From the IMG/VR virus record IMGVR_UViG_3300009185_000094, positions 1-25,159 of that record: a DNA stretch of 25,159 nt; one strand, written 5' to 3'. Position 1 is the first letter of the stretch; each line of letters begins with the position of its first letter. Under the pieces are notes generated by a model, which was not told where the DNA came from, searched no databases, and saw nothing but the letters and a program-made list of their open reading frames with translations. The translations under genes and the position numbers were made by a program. Shown here piece after piece: positions 1-6,925 of the stretch. Source of the stretch: a virus.

Positions 1-158
1 ATCAGCCGTGGTTCAACATCAAGCCCGTACGCTCGAGCTCTGTTCTCACGGTCCAATTGACGCTGGTAAACCGTGTTTGCTTCGGTGCACAGTTGACACC
101 TGCAGCGATCTTGCACGTATTTCACTCGGGTTCCGTGTTCCCGTTTGCCCGCGGTCAC
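1..158 (-). CDS. Small CRCxxC-motif protein, partial (runs off left edge)
   Basis: Open reading frame on the minus strand that starts at GTG (156-158), three bases after the stop of the preceding gene, and stays open to the window edge. A GAGG sequence lies about 8 bases upstream of the GTG. The visible 52 residues include HGTR, then a tyrosine, then CRCxxC, then a spaced Y-x-R. Almost the same pattern (CGT, Y, CRCxxC, Y-x-R) forms the C-terminal tail of the WhiB protein at 2367-2750. Three clustered cysteines followed by basic residues suggest a small metal-binding, nucleic-acid-associated module, but that is inference. I recognise the pattern as recurrent in actinobacterial and actinophage proteins and know of no assigned function. 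The C-terminus lies outside the window, so length and any fused domain are unknown. Confidence 0.6.
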   Translation of the reverse strand, partial: MTAGKREHGTRVKYVQDRCRCQLCTEANTVYQRQLDRENRARAYGLDVEPRL

Positions 159-161
159 GGT

Positions 162-344
162 TCAGCCTCGGTCCACTATTTGCACCATTGATGCTGACAT
201 CAGCATGCGTGCCTGACGCATTGCGTCACCGTGCGATGGGTGTCCTCCTGGTAGGCGGATTCGGTCTGCGCCGCATGACAGGTCAATGACCCATGCGTTC
301 ATGCGTTTGTCGAACCTGACCAGCCAGTGTGGTTGTTCTGCCAT
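162..344 (-). CDS. Small hypothetical protein (60 aa)
   Basis: I chose the ATG at 342-344 because a purine-rich GGGGGC lies a few bases upstream; an upstream extension to 398 would begin inside the hairpin that separates this gene from its neighbour. The 60-residue product begins MAEQPHWLVRFD, contains a short aromatic segment (NAWVIDLS) and has no transmembrane helix or cysteine cluster. The pattern looks like a small beta-rich accessory protein. It sits between the OB-like protein gene and the left-edge CRCxxC gene, with only 3 bases to the latter, so those two are probably co-translated. I do not recognise a family. Confidence 0.5.
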   Translation of the reverse strand: MAEQPHWLVRFDKRMNAWVIDLSCGADRIRLPGGHPSHGDAMRQARMLMSASMVQIVDRG

Positions 345-366
345 TGTTGCCCCCGTTGGGTTGGTG

Positions 367-410
367 GATGGCAGCACCGGGCAGCAACTGCTGGACACGG
401 TGCTGCCATC
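367..410 (-). terminator. Strong hairpin downstream of the OB-like protein gene
   Basis: A perfect 13-base inverted repeat, GATGGCAGCACCG at 367-379 and CGGTGCTGCCATC at 398-410, with an 18-base loop. On the minus strand it begins three bases after the stop codon of the gene ending at 414. No T-tract follows, so it is not a textbook intrinsic terminator. It could be a U-less actinobacterial-type terminator, an attenuator, or a barrier protecting upstream mRNA from 3' decay. The hairpin is seen directly; its role is inferred. Confidence 0.5.
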
Positions 411-413
411 AGA

Positions 414-848
414 TCAGATGATGTCTTCGATGGTTGCTGCAGGCTTCGAAGCGTCGATCTTCGCTACGAACTGGTGTGCCCCGTTGAACCCGCGTGTCGT
501 CGGTTCAGCATCTTCCTTGCGTTGCATGGTGAGCACCGAACCGGTCAGGTCTTGGCCGGCACCGATCCCAGCTTTCGCCAGAGCGTCTTTGATGGCGGCG
601 ATCATCGCCCACTTGCCTGCGTAGATTCGTGCCTCTTCGCCTGTGGTGAGATCGATGCCGTCGATGACGAGTTCGGGCATGGGTTGGCCGGCCTTGTTGA
701 GTTGTACTTCGCCGGTCTGGAAGTCGCGCTTTGATCGGGTCTGAATGCCGGTGATCTTCAGCTTCGCTTTGTCACCGACTTCTTCGAACTTGATGGCCGG
801 CACGCTGCTGCTTGAGAACAGCACGCTGTCGATGGTTGGTTCTGTCAT
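414..848 (-). CDS. Possible single-stranded-DNA-binding (OB-fold-like) protein
   Basis: A 144-residue protein whose ATG overlaps the stop of the RecB-like nuclease gene (ATGA, 845-848), so it is translationally coupled to it. The N-terminus is followed by alternating beta-strand patterns (AKLKITGIQ, ELVIDGIDL, EARIYAG), then a helix (WAMIAAIKDALAKAG), a further strand (SVLTMQRK) and an acidic C-terminal end (ATIEDII). A beta-barrel-like N-terminal half with an acidic tail is typical of phage single-strand-binding proteins, and pairing with a RecB/Cas4-like nuclease is common in phage recombination or replication modules. There is no diagnostic signature motif. The role is inferred from fold pattern and context. 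Confidence 0.4.
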   Translation of the reverse strand: MTEPTIDSVLFSSSSVPAIKFEEVGDKAKLKITGIQTRSKRDFQTGEVQLNKAGQPMPELVIDGIDLTTGEEARIYAGKWAMIAAIKDALAKAGIGAGQDLTGSVLTMQRKEDAEPTTRGFNGAHQFVAKIDASKPAATIEDII

Positions 849-2356
849 GGTTGCCCGTCCTTTGGGGTCTTGGGTGTCTTGGTTGTGACGATGGCTACGG
901 TGTCGTAGCCGTACACCAGGTGCGTTGCGCCTGTTCTCAGGTCGTCAGCCGTTGAGATTGTTTGGTGTGCTTCGGTGAGGGTCATGGACCCTACCAGTGC
1001 ACCGATGCTGATGTCAGCGTTCCGTGGTTCGTTGCGTGCCTGCCAGATCGCAGCCTCGAGCACCAGATCATCTAGGTACGGTGCGAGTTCGATCAGTGCG
1101 AGCACGATGGCATGTCTGCGTGCTGATGGGATACCACCGGGCCCTGTCAGGTTGATCGGGTAGTTAGCGGCTTTGCAGGCTTTGACAATGCCAGTGAGCC
1201 ACAGTTGTTCTGCAGCTTCCAGCTGATCGATGCGTCGCTTCGCTTCAGCGATCTGGGTGTCATCAACGGTGCCGACATCGTCGGGTGTTGGCCGGCGCTC
1301 AGGTTTGACCTGTACGGCACTTTGTACGGACGTTTGATCGTCAAGTACTGGTGGGAACAGCGCCATCGCTGACCGTTCGACGTTCGACACCAACCGTTCA
1401 ATGATGGTCTGCTGTTCATCGTCATAGGGTTCGCTTTTGCCTAGCCTCGGGATCTCCTCAGGCCACATGTCTGCGATCAGTTGTCCGTGCCCGTCGGCCA
1501 GCAGCTGCTTGACCCGATCGGTGATCCAGGTGCGCCAGTCGGTATGCACCTCAGCAAGCTTCTCAGCTTTGACATGCACCAATGGTTTGATGGCTGTCAT
1601 CGGTTTGTGCTTACGCATCTCACGCACTTCGATGGCGAGCTCGAGGGCCAGCGCACCAACCTCAAGGTCAAGCCAGTGCAGTTCGCAACTGTTGTTATCA
1701 GGGTTCGCATTGATAATGACGCCTGTGGACTTGGAAACTTCCCACATTGGGGTACGTGCATCACCGTCGTAGAACCAGTCTGCGTTCGCGTAGCACGCCA
1801 ACTGGCATGCAAACCCGACACCACCGTATGACACGCTGCCGGTTTTGATGTCAGCAACGAACAGTTCGGTGCCGTCAGTGACAAGCAGATCGAACGTGCC
1901 GGCCACCTTGTGCTGTTCGTTGATCACGAACCGTTCAGCAGAATCAGGCACCGGGCTCAAACCGCACAGTCGCAGCTGCTCATGCACAGCATGCACAAGT
2001 GGCGCAAAGTTCGGCGGTTCGTATGTGTCATCGAACCAGGAGAGTTCGAGCATCTTATGAATGGCGGTGCCGAGCTCACTGCGAACAGTTGACCCGCCAG
2101 CGCGGGCTGCAGCCTCACACAACCGGTTCAAAGCCTGTTTGTCTTCACGGTCAACGTCACACAGTCTGCCGTACAGATCAGATCGGGCAGCTAAACCCAA
2201 CGCCACCATGCGCTTATCCCAGACACGCAAACCGTGCATGTCTTCGATGGCGTCTTTCATGGATGACGGACGATCATAAGTGACCCCGTCAATCACTGGC
2301 TGTCCGTGCCCGTTGCGCCTGATCGGGTCGAAGTCGATATCGATTGTTGCGCCCAT
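845..2356 (-). CDS. RecB/Cas4-like PD-(D/E)XK exonuclease
   Basis: A 503-residue protein. The nuclease core is near the N-terminus: GTAIHKMLE (H100), then GTFDLL (D156), then the central VADIKTG (D169, K171), then the helix QLACYA (Q185, Y189). This is the order of RecB-family PD-(D/E)XK nucleases, in which the H, D and D-x-K residues bind Mg2+ and the Q-x3-Y helix completes the active site. The family degrades DNA ends and takes part in phage recombination or replication. Residues about 290-503 are helical, with a low-complexity linker near 340-370, and I recognise no domain there. The ATG at 2354-2356 has AAAGGA nine bases upstream. It follows WhiB by 10 bases and overlaps the next gene by 4. 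Fold assignment is firm; the precise role is inferred. Confidence 0.8.
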   Translation of the reverse strand: MGATIDIDFDPIRRNGHGQPVIDGVTYDRPSSMKDAIEDMHGLRVWDKRMVALGLAARSDLYGRLCDVDREDKQALNRLCEAAARAGGSTVRSELGTAIHKMLELSWFDDTYEPPNFAPLVHAVHEQLRLCGLSPVPDSAERFVINEQHKVAGTFDLLVTDGTELFVADIKTGSVSYGGVGFACQLACYANADWFYDGDARTPMWEVSKSTGVIINANPDNNSCELHWLDLEVGALALELAIEVREMRKHKPMTAIKPLVHVKAEKLAEVHTDWRTWITDRVKQLLADGHGQLIADMWPEEIPRLGKSEPYDDEQQTIIERLVSNVERSAMALFPPVLDDQTSVQSAVQVKPERRPTPDDVGTVDDTQIAEAKRRIDQLEAAEQLWLTGIVKACKAANYPINLTGPGGIPSARRHAIVLALIELAPYLDDLVLEAAIWQARNEPRNADISIGALVGSMTLTEAHQTISTADDLRTGATHLVYGYDTVAIVTTKTPKTPKDGQP

Positions 2357-2366
2357 GTGTGATCCT

Positions 2367-2750
2367 TTATTCGGTCAGATTGCCAGTATGCGCACCAGGT
2401 GCGACAGTCGTGCGTACTCGAGCACGTCGGGCACGCTGATACTCCAAGAACACCTCACGGCAGACATCGCACCGGCAGCCGAACTGGTAAGACTTCACAG
2501 TTCCGCACCTGGTCCACTGTGCATCGCTGTCAGGGTTCCGTTCGATCCTGCGTCGCACACCATTCGTACCAGCCCAAATGCCAAACCGTTCGTCGTTCTC
2601 ATCGATGTGCTGCCGGCACTGCTGATACACCGGGCATACACCACAGATGGCGACCGCTTCCCGATACGACTTTGTGTCACCCCGATCAGGGTAAAAGAGA
2701 TCCGTCTTGCCTTTGCATGCTGCGTGATCTGCCCATGATCCCACTGCCAT
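2367..2750 (-). CDS. whiB: WhiB-family [4Fe-4S] transcription factor with CRCxxC tail
   Basis: A 127-residue protein. The chosen ATG (2748-2750) shares bases with the TAA of the preceding gene (TAATG). The WhiB cluster ligands are C12, C36, C39 and C45, in the order C-x23-C-x2-C-x5-C, and the GIWAG turn follows near residues 57-61, then a basic NGVRRR. WhiB proteins hold a [4Fe-4S] cluster and bind the principal sigma factor to alter promoter choice; phage versions can interfere with host WhiB regulation. The C-terminal extension is unusual: from about residue 80 it carries CGT, a tyrosine, then CRCxxC and Y-x-R, matching the small gene at the left edge. This extension is not part of the core WhiB fold. 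Strong evidence for an actinobacterial host. Confidence 0.92.
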   Translation of the reverse strand: MAVGSWADHAACKGKTDLFYPDRGDTKSYREAVAICGVCPVYQQCRQHIDENDERFGIWAGTNGVRRRIERNPDSDAQWTRCGTVKSYQFGCRCDVCREVFLEYQRARRARVRTTVAPGAHTGNLTE

Positions 2751-2917
2751 TATTGCCCCGTTCGTTTGTTTTGCTCGCGTGCGATCTGCACGGCAGCTTT
2801 GATCCACAACATCTTCTGGCGTCTCAGTTCTTTGATCTGCTTCTCCTGGTGTTCCACCAGATCAGACAACCTCAGAACCTCGAGCTCTAACGCTTCAATG
2901 ACTTTGCGGTTCCTCAT
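2750..2917 (-). CDS. Small coiled-coil protein (55 aa)
   Basis: A short gene found by reading the gap between its neighbours. The ATG (2915-2917) overlaps the TGA of the upstream gene (ATGA) and its TAA (2750-2752) overlaps the WhiB ATG (TAATG), so the reading frame is locked between two coupled genes. The 55-residue product starts MRNRKVIEALELEVLRL and is almost entirely charged helix with heptad-like leucines (LELEVLRLSDLVEHQEKQI), then a basic end (RERs and KR near the C-terminus). A coiled-coil dimer or small regulator is likely. I recognise no family. Confidence 0.65.
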   Translation of the reverse strand: MRNRKVIEALELEVLRLSDLVEHQEKQIKELRRQKMLWIKAAVQIAREQNKRTGQ

Positions 2918-3117
2918 GGTGTGACCAGCAATCGCTGCACCATGATGTTCGCCTGGTTGTTCGCAGCTTCGAGCTCGAGCACCCGATCGGTCAACGCACC
3001 GATCAGTTCGGCAGCGTCAAGCATCAACTCTCCAGCATCATTGCCGGCAGCTGCAGCACCCAACTTCACGGTCATCACGACCGCAGCGTTGTTCAGCGCA
3101 TCAGTTTCGTTTGTCAT
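2914..3117 (-). CDS. Small helical protein (67 aa)
   Basis: The ATG at 3115-3117 is preceded by a strong ribosome binding site, GGAGGTGA, with about 3-4 bases between it and the start. The gene overlaps the end of the resolvase-like gene by 17 bases. The product is alanine-, leucine- and glutamate-rich, and predicted to be nearly all helix with a coiled-coil-like segment (AAELIGALTDRVLELEAA). It resembles its downstream neighbour at 2750-2917 in being a short helical protein, and the two could interact, but that is speculation. No family recognised. Confidence 0.6.
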   Translation of the reverse strand: MTNETDALNNAAVVMTVKLGAAAAGNDAGELMLDAAELIGALTDRVLELEAANNQANIMVQRLLVTP

Positions 3118-3451
3118 TGTTCACCTCCATGAGAGTCATAAACGCTTCACCTGACATGATCACGTAGCATTTGCCCGGATCGGTTGTGCCACGCTTTTTT
3201 GCCCACACAATGCCGGCATCACGCCCTGCGTTGTGAGCTTGTTCTTCTACGTCTTGAACCCAGCCGGCCAGATCGAACTTGGCGTGATTCTTGCATTGAA
3301 TCGCCGGCCATTTTGCATCGAACACGAACAGGTCACCCTGGTCTTCGTTCGATCCCGCAGGAATGCGTTGGGTGCGCAGCCCCCGAGCACGTAGGTACTC
3401 GGTGACTGCACGCTCCCACGCTGACCCTTTGGCTTTAGCCGGGTTGGCCAT
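3101..3451 (-). CDS. Holliday-junction-resolvase-like PD-(D/E)XK nuclease
   Basis: The start chosen is the ATG at 3449-3451, which shares its A with the TGA of the preceding gene (TGATG); an upstream ATG at 3478 lies inside that gene. The 116-residue product has KGSAWERAV (E13), then GSNEDQGDLFVF (D40), then AIQCKNH (Q52-x-K54), the arrangement of archaeal Hjc-type resolvases and related restriction-endonuclease-fold enzymes. The glutamate of the E-x-K motif is replaced by Q, as in some members of the superfamily. Such enzymes cut branched DNA before packaging or during recombination. The context (RecB-like and OB-like genes in the same operon) fits DNA processing. Superfamily is clear; exact substrate is inferred. 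Confidence 0.7.
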   Translation of the reverse strand: MANPAKAKGSAWERAVTEYLRARGLRTQRIPAGSNEDQGDLFVFDAKWPAIQCKNHAKFDLAGWVQDVEEQAHNAGRDAGIVWAKKRGTTDPGKCYVIMSGEAFMTLMEVNNDKRN

Positions 3452-3687
3452 CAGTAATCTTTGGCCGCTACGTGCCACCAGAGCGCCATGAGTCCGTACC
3501 CGATGGCGTAGGTACCGACGACCAGTGCGAACCCGAAGATGTCAAGGTTCATGGTGGTTTCAACTAGAGCGCCGGCACCGAACGCTGCGGCAAACACTGC
3601 GACCACTACCGCCCACGCCCACAGGCTTGCTTTGCGTTGTGTGGGTGTGAACGGTCGATGGCATGCGTCGCACCTGGTGTCCATCAT
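3451..3687 (-). CDS. Small membrane protein with CxxC motif (78 aa)
   Basis: Starts MMDTRCDACHRPF, so a CDAC (CxxC) element with a nearby histidine lies at the very N-terminus, followed by a basic stretch (TPTQRK) and two hydrophobic helices, about residues 21-42 and 50-71. By the positive-inside rule, the cysteine-bearing N-terminus would face the cytoplasm. The ATG overlaps the TGA of the helix-turn-helix gene (ATGA). I do not recognise a family. A half zinc-ribbon on a two-pass membrane anchor is compatible with superinfection exclusion or another early membrane function, but there is no direct evidence for either. Confidence 0.6.
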   Translation of the reverse strand: MMDTRCDACHRPFTPTQRKASLWAWAVVVAVFAAAFGAGALVETTMNLDIFGFALVVGTYAIGYGLMALWWHVAAKDY

Positions 3688-4079
3688 CGAACCTCGAGCG
3701 GTTCTACGATGCGTGTCTCACGGCGCATCTCGAGCAGTCCACCGAGCTCGGCGGCGATGACCCGAAACGATTTGCCTGACTGAATCTTTGTGAGTCGCCC
3801 GGACCTGATCCAGTTCCGAATGGTTTGCCCGGTGACGTTGAGTCGTGCAGCTGCTTCAGCGACACTGATCGTGCCGTCAAGGTCAGCGGGGTTGATGTGG
3901 TCATTCATGTGTGTTTGCTCCGTGTTCGTTGGGTGGTTTTGCATGGATTGGAGCTGTTCGAGCTCCGCTACTGCACCTGGCAGTTGTGACCCGATCGGAT
4001 GATCGGGGCTGATGGACAGCTTGAACCTGATGTCCTCGATCCATTCGGTCAGTTCAGCGATGCGATCTGCGGTGCTCAT
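3684..4079 (-). CDS. Helix-turn-helix DNA-binding protein (excisionase/MerR-like), two possible starts
   Basis: First gene after the promoter at 4123-4151. From the ATG at 4079 (GGGAG seven bases upstream) the product is 131 residues: a helical N-terminal part (1-57), then a helix-turn-helix (about 70-96, ISVAEAAARLNVTGQTIRNW) followed by a wing (SGRLTKIQSGKSFRV). This pattern (domain of the helix_turn_helix/excisionase type) is shared by Xis-like recombination directionality factors and MerR-like regulators. A second in-frame ATG at 3908 (M58) also has GGAG at good spacing and would give a 74-residue protein with the DNA-binding domain only. The protein could autoregulate through the repeats at the promoter. 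Which role applies is undecided. Confidence 0.7.
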   Translation of the reverse strand: MSTADRIAELTEWIEDIRFKLSISPDHPIGSQLPGAVAELEQLQSMQNHPTNTEQTHMNDHINPADLDGTISVAEAAARLNVTGQTIRNWIRSGRLTKIQSGKSFRVIAAELGGLLEMRRETRIVEPLEVR

Positions 4080-4116
4080 TTGTTGCTCCCGTGTCGTGGC
4101 CGGCACTGTTGCCGAC

Positions 4117-4144
4117 ATGCAAAGTATGCCCACATTTTGCAAAG
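4117..4144. promoter_or_regulatory. Candidate operator: CTTTGCA/TGCAAA repeats over the promoter
   Basis: Read on the minus strand, CTTTGCA occurs twice 20 bases apart, once in the -35/-10 spacer and once directly after the -10. The inner halves also form an inverted pair (TGCAAA ... TTTGCA). Two such half-sites flanking the -10 element are where a repressor would block RNA polymerase. The binding protein is unknown; the helix-turn-helix product encoded just downstream is the nearest candidate. The repeats are seen; the operator function is inferred. Confidence 0.4.
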
Positions 4145-4151
4145 GTGTCAA
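4123..4151 (-). promoter_or_regulatory. Sigma70-type promoter of the leftward early operon
   Basis: On the minus strand there is a perfect -35 TTGACA (4146-4151), a 17-base spacer, and a -10 CATACT (4123-4128, four of six consensus bases). It lies just downstream of the late-operon terminator and about 44 bases before the ATG at 4079, so it should drive the helix-turn-helix gene and those beyond it. The predicted start is near 4116. A small hairpin, CGGCA-ACAG-TGCCG (4101-4114), would sit at the very 5' end of the transcript. Confidence 0.7.
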
Positions 4152-4160
4152 GGATCGTTT

Positions 4161-4215
4161 GCCTAGAAACGTAAAGAGCCCCAGAACCTTGCCACGTCTG
4201 GCGGTTCTGGGGCTC
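4161..4215 (-). terminator. Rho-independent terminator of the late operon
   Basis: A perfect 13-base inverted repeat (GAGCCCCAGAACC at 4176-4188 and GGTTCTGGGGCTC at 4203-4215) with a 14-base loop. Read leftward the stem is followed directly by TTTACGTTTCT (4175-4165), a T-rich tract. It is about 98 bases beyond the stop of the tail-fibre gene and just before the early promoter, so it should insulate the two operons. Confidence 0.8.
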
Positions 4216-4273
4216 AATGCCGGCTCAGTTGTGAAGGTTCGCAGGTCCGACTTGCCGTCGGGTTTGCGCCAAT

Positions 4274-4297
4274 CAGCGCACAGGGGAAGGTGCGCTG
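4274..4297 (-). terminator. Second hairpin just after the tail-fibre stop
   Basis: An 8-base perfect stem (CAGCGCAC at 4274-4281, GTGCGCTG at 4290-4297) with an 8-base loop, 16 bases past the stop codon at 4314-4316. No T-tract follows. With the hairpin at 4176-4215 it makes a tandem structure at the end of the late transcript. The rest of 4216-4313 shows nothing else I can name. Confidence 0.4.
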
Positions 4298-4313
4298 TCA
4301 TCGAGCCGGTGAA

Positions 4314-6590
4314 CTAGGACACACGACCCCAATAGAGGACGGTCGGTGAACCAAACGAACTGGTCGATGTCGGCAGATCACTTTGGCTTGCAAGGCTGCC
4401 GTTTAACCGTGGTGCCAAAGCCATCACTGTTGTTGTGCCGGTCAGCCCTACAATGTTTCCGGGGGTGGTACCAACACCGATCACAGCAATGGCGTACCTG
4501 TTGCCGGCCACAAGGTCGTAGGTGGCGGGGTAGCCGCCGGTTGTGTCAAACGATCGTGGGTACACGGTGTTGGCAGTGTTGAACGTCGTCGTGGCAGTGC
4601 TGTTTGTTCGTGCTACCAGCGTCGCTGTTGTGCCGTCGAAGGTGTAGAGCCCGAAGCGGCTGAGTGTTAGCCCGGCGCTTACAGTACCGGCGACTGCGTA
4701 ACTGATCTGACTGATCGTCATGTTCGTGGCCGGGGTAAAGAATGAGAAGTACACGGTGCCGGACACGCCAGCAGCAGCGGTAGTGGTCTGGGCGCGTGGC
4801 ACCACATCAAGTGCAGTTGATGACGAGTTCTGCGCGTCACGGTACCGATCGACACTGAGCTTCACGCTGTTTGCTGTGGCAGCGGTCGTGGTTGACGTTG
4901 ACGTTGTCGAGTCGGTCAGCTGCACAACACCGCTAGCTGATGTGCTGGACGCAGTCGCAGCAATCGTCCGGGTCGCTGAATCCCAAGTGACCGGTGCGGT
5001 CGCGCTGATTGAGTTGGTGAGACCCTCAATAGCGGCGATCGGGGACACGCCAGCTAAGGCTTCCCGTGCAGCAAAGTCGCCAAGTGCGACGTGACCAGGG
5101 TTGGATGGGTGCAGGTTGTCAGCAGACCACCCAAATGGATCGCCAGTAGAGCTTGAGTACGAGCCAAACAGGTCGGACCAATCCCAAATAGCGCAGCCGA
5201 GCTCCTCGGCTTTTGCGTACATGGCGGTCACGATCGGTGACCAATACGCATCAGTCTTTGAACCGTTCGTCGGGTTGATCAAGAACGCAAACGATGGCAG
5301 CGTATTTGCCCCACCGTTAGTAGATTGGATGTTTGCAACAAGTGTTGCCATCGCTGTTGCAATGTTTGCCGTTGTTGTGCTGGTTTCGTTAGAGCCAAGA
5401 GCGATCACAACAAGGGACGGGTTCAAGTAGCCGACAGCGGTATTCAGGACTGGTGAGGCTGTTGCATCAGCGATTGTGTAATGGCTGCGCATCATCGCAG
5501 CCCAATCGTTATTGAGCGTTCCGTCGAATGAGTCATTCCAAGTGGCAAAAGCTGACCCGACCTTGCCAGAACACCAGACACGTGTGCCAATGGTTTCGGT
5601 GCCGTCATGGATGAAAGCACCTTCGCAAACAACACTGCCGGTCTTGCCGTCCGACGAGGTCGCTTGAGTGACACGCAAAGTCACGGTGCCACGCGCACCC
5701 CACGCAGCGATAGGGATGGTTTGAGCCACAACAATGTGGCCACCAGCCGGAAGCGATGCGTCATAAGTGTCTTCGGTGCGATCGAACAGCAGAGTGCCAC
5801 CGATGCCGGTGCCTGCATACGCACGAATCCTGATCGCACCATTGTTGTACGGAAACGGAAAGATTTTGACTCGACGGTAGAACACGGTGGCACTGGTGCC
5901 AGTCACCGTCAGTCGCATGTCAGCGCCCGCAGGGATACCCTGGGCGCGACGGCCAAGACCGTAGACCTGTTCTGTTGGTGACCCGGCAGCAGCTGTCCAT
6001 TTCGGGTCAGGTATCAGCCCGTCAAAAGTTGAACAGGGAACGTAAACACCAGTGCGCCCATCAGCGTTTGCGGTTTCAGCAAGCAACGCAGCCAGCCGTC
6101 TGACGTATGTGGTGCCAGCACCCGAAGTGCTTGAGCCGTAACCCTCAGTGATTGAGTCACCGATCACCAGAACATCAGCGGTGCGGCTTGAGGCAGTGCC
6201 AAGCCCGTACAGGTTGCCGTAACGGGCATCAGCGAAGGCTTGCTGCCAGCGGCGCAACGGTTTTGTTGCGGCCTGCCGAGACAGGGTTCGCAGTGAAGTT
6301 GAGTTAGCTGACACGGTCTGTGTGCCCGAGGTGTACACGATCGGGTCGGTGGCGGCTACCACACCGGTCGCACCCGTGTTGCCGGTGTCGCCCTTGTCGC
6401 CCTTCGCGCCAGTGGCACCAGTCGCGCCAGTGGCACCAGTGGCACCTGTTGAGCCTGTGGCCCCCGTGGCACCCTGAGGTCCTGCAACCCCGACCGCGAC
6501 GATCTCAGCTGACGCTTGGGTCAGTTCGATCGGTCGATCATTGCGACGCAACGTCACGTCGGTTTGTGTGATGGTCACATCACGGTTCAC
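4314..6590 (-). CDS. Tail fibre with collagen-like repeat and SGNH/GDSL hydrolase domain
   Basis: A 758-residue protein starting at GTG (6588-6590), which overlaps the upstream stop (GTGA). Residues 1-35 form a short beta-rich head. Residues 37-75 are thirteen G-X-Y triplets, mostly GAT, predicted to form a collagen-like triple helix. An SGNH hydrolase follows: block I VIGDSIT (S146), a glycine- and asparagine-bearing ALGSNE (N401) and the catalytic DNLH (D491, H494). About 200 residues lie between block I and the rest, including a beta-rich insert (about 225-330) that may bind carbohydrate. Residues about 515-758 are beta-rich and Ser/Thr-rich. Such proteins probably bind and deacylate surface polysaccharide during adsorption. 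It is the last gene of the late operon. Catalytic residues are visible; the substrate is unknown. Confidence 0.8.
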   Translation of the reverse strand: MNRDVTITQTDVTLRRNDRPIELTQASAEIVAVGVAGPQGATGATGSTGATGATGATGATGAKGDKGDTGNTGATGVVAATDPIVYTSGTQTVSANSTSLRTLSRQAATKPLRRWQQAFADARYGNLYGLGTASSRTADVLVIGDSITEGYGSSTSGAGTTYVRRLAALLAETANADGRTGVYVPCSTFDGLIPDPKWTAAAGSPTEQVYGLGRRAQGIPAGADMRLTVTGTSATVFYRRVKIFPFPYNNGAIRIRAYAGTGIGGTLLFDRTEDTYDASLPAGGHIVVAQTIPIAAWGARGTVTLRVTQATSSDGKTGSVVCEGAFIHDGTETIGTRVWCSGKVGSAFATWNDSFDGTLNNDWAAMMRSHYTIADATASPVLNTAVGYLNPSLVVIALGSNETSTTTANIATAMATLVANIQSTNGGANTLPSFAFLINPTNGSKTDAYWSPIVTAMYAKAEELGCAIWDWSDLFGSYSSSTGDPFGWSADNLHPSNPGHVALGDFAAREALAGVSPIAAIEGLTNSISATAPVTWDSATRTIAATASSTSASGVVQLTDSTTSTSTTTAATANSVKLSVDRYRDAQNSSSTALDVVPRAQTTTAAAGVSGTVYFSFFTPATNMTISQISYAVAGTVSAGLTLSRFGLYTFDGTTATLVARTNSTATTTFNTANTVYPRSFDTTGGYPATYDLVAGNRYAIAVIGVGTTPGNIVGLTGTTTVMALAPRLNGSLASQSDLPTSTSSFGSPTVLYWGRVS
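6366..6482 (-). repeat. Collagen-like G-X-Y coding repeat
   Basis: Thirteen tandem 9-base units encoding Gly-X-Y, with GAT (Gly-Ala-Thr) as the main triplet and a charged AKGDKGD stretch near the end. The near-identical units (plus-strand GGCACCAGT-like) make length variation by slippage likely. In the protein this is the shaft between the fibre head and the hydrolase. Confidence 0.85.
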
Positions 6591-6925
6591 CTGGTCACAT
6601 CCTGGACAACAAACACGGGGCCGGCAAGCAGTGTGGTGACCACACCTGATGCGTTTTCTTGCACGTCGTACACGGCTTGGCCGGCACTTAGGGCTGCGGT
6701 GATGGCGGTGCCCATAGTGCATTGGAAGATCCCGGCGGTGCCGTTCGTGACCGAGCATGTGAACGTGGCAAGCACAGCGGTTGATGCTGCTGTTGCACGA
6801 ATCTGGCTGCTGTAGGTGCGTCCGGTGATGTTCACAGCAACACCCGCATCGTCTTTGACGGTCACGGTTAGTTGTTCGGTGTCACCTGTGCGGATCGTGA
6901 TAGGGAGCTCGGCGGGGCTAGCCAT
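6587..6925 (-). CDS. BppU-N-like baseplate/fibre adaptor
   Basis: A 112-residue protein starting at ATG 6923-6925, overlapping the holin stop by 8 bases; longer upstream starts lie inside the holin gene. Its pattern, an early [15 protein letters not shown], then [11 protein letters not shown], then a mixed strand region and a closing GPVFVVQDV, resembles the N-terminal domain of baseplate upper proteins (BppU_N) found at the head of phage receptor-binding fibres. It directly precedes, and is coupled (GTGA) to, the collagen-SGNH fibre gene, so it may be the adaptor that seats that fibre on the tail. Similarity is by motif only. Confidence 0.55.
   Translation of the reverse strand: MASPAELPITIRTGDTEQLTVTVKDDAGVAVNITGRTYSSQIRATAASTAVLATFTCSVTNGTAGIFQCTMGTAITAALSAGQAVYDVQENASGVVTTLLAGPVFVVQDVTR

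Noticed and set aside
8-2890. Several plus-strand open frames (for example 286-624, 1437-1831, 2399-2890)
   Set aside because: They lie opposite recognised minus-strand genes, lack ribosome binding sites and encode arginine-, serine- and cysteine-rich products without motifs.
4080-4301. Upstream extension of the helix-turn-helix gene to 4301
   Set aside because: It runs through the terminator and promoter, and ATG 4079 has a clear ribosome binding site.
6591-6758. Upstream extension of the tail-fibre gene to 6758
   Set aside because: The added residues are the out-of-frame shadow of the adaptor gene; the GTG at 6590 is coupled to its stop by GTGA.
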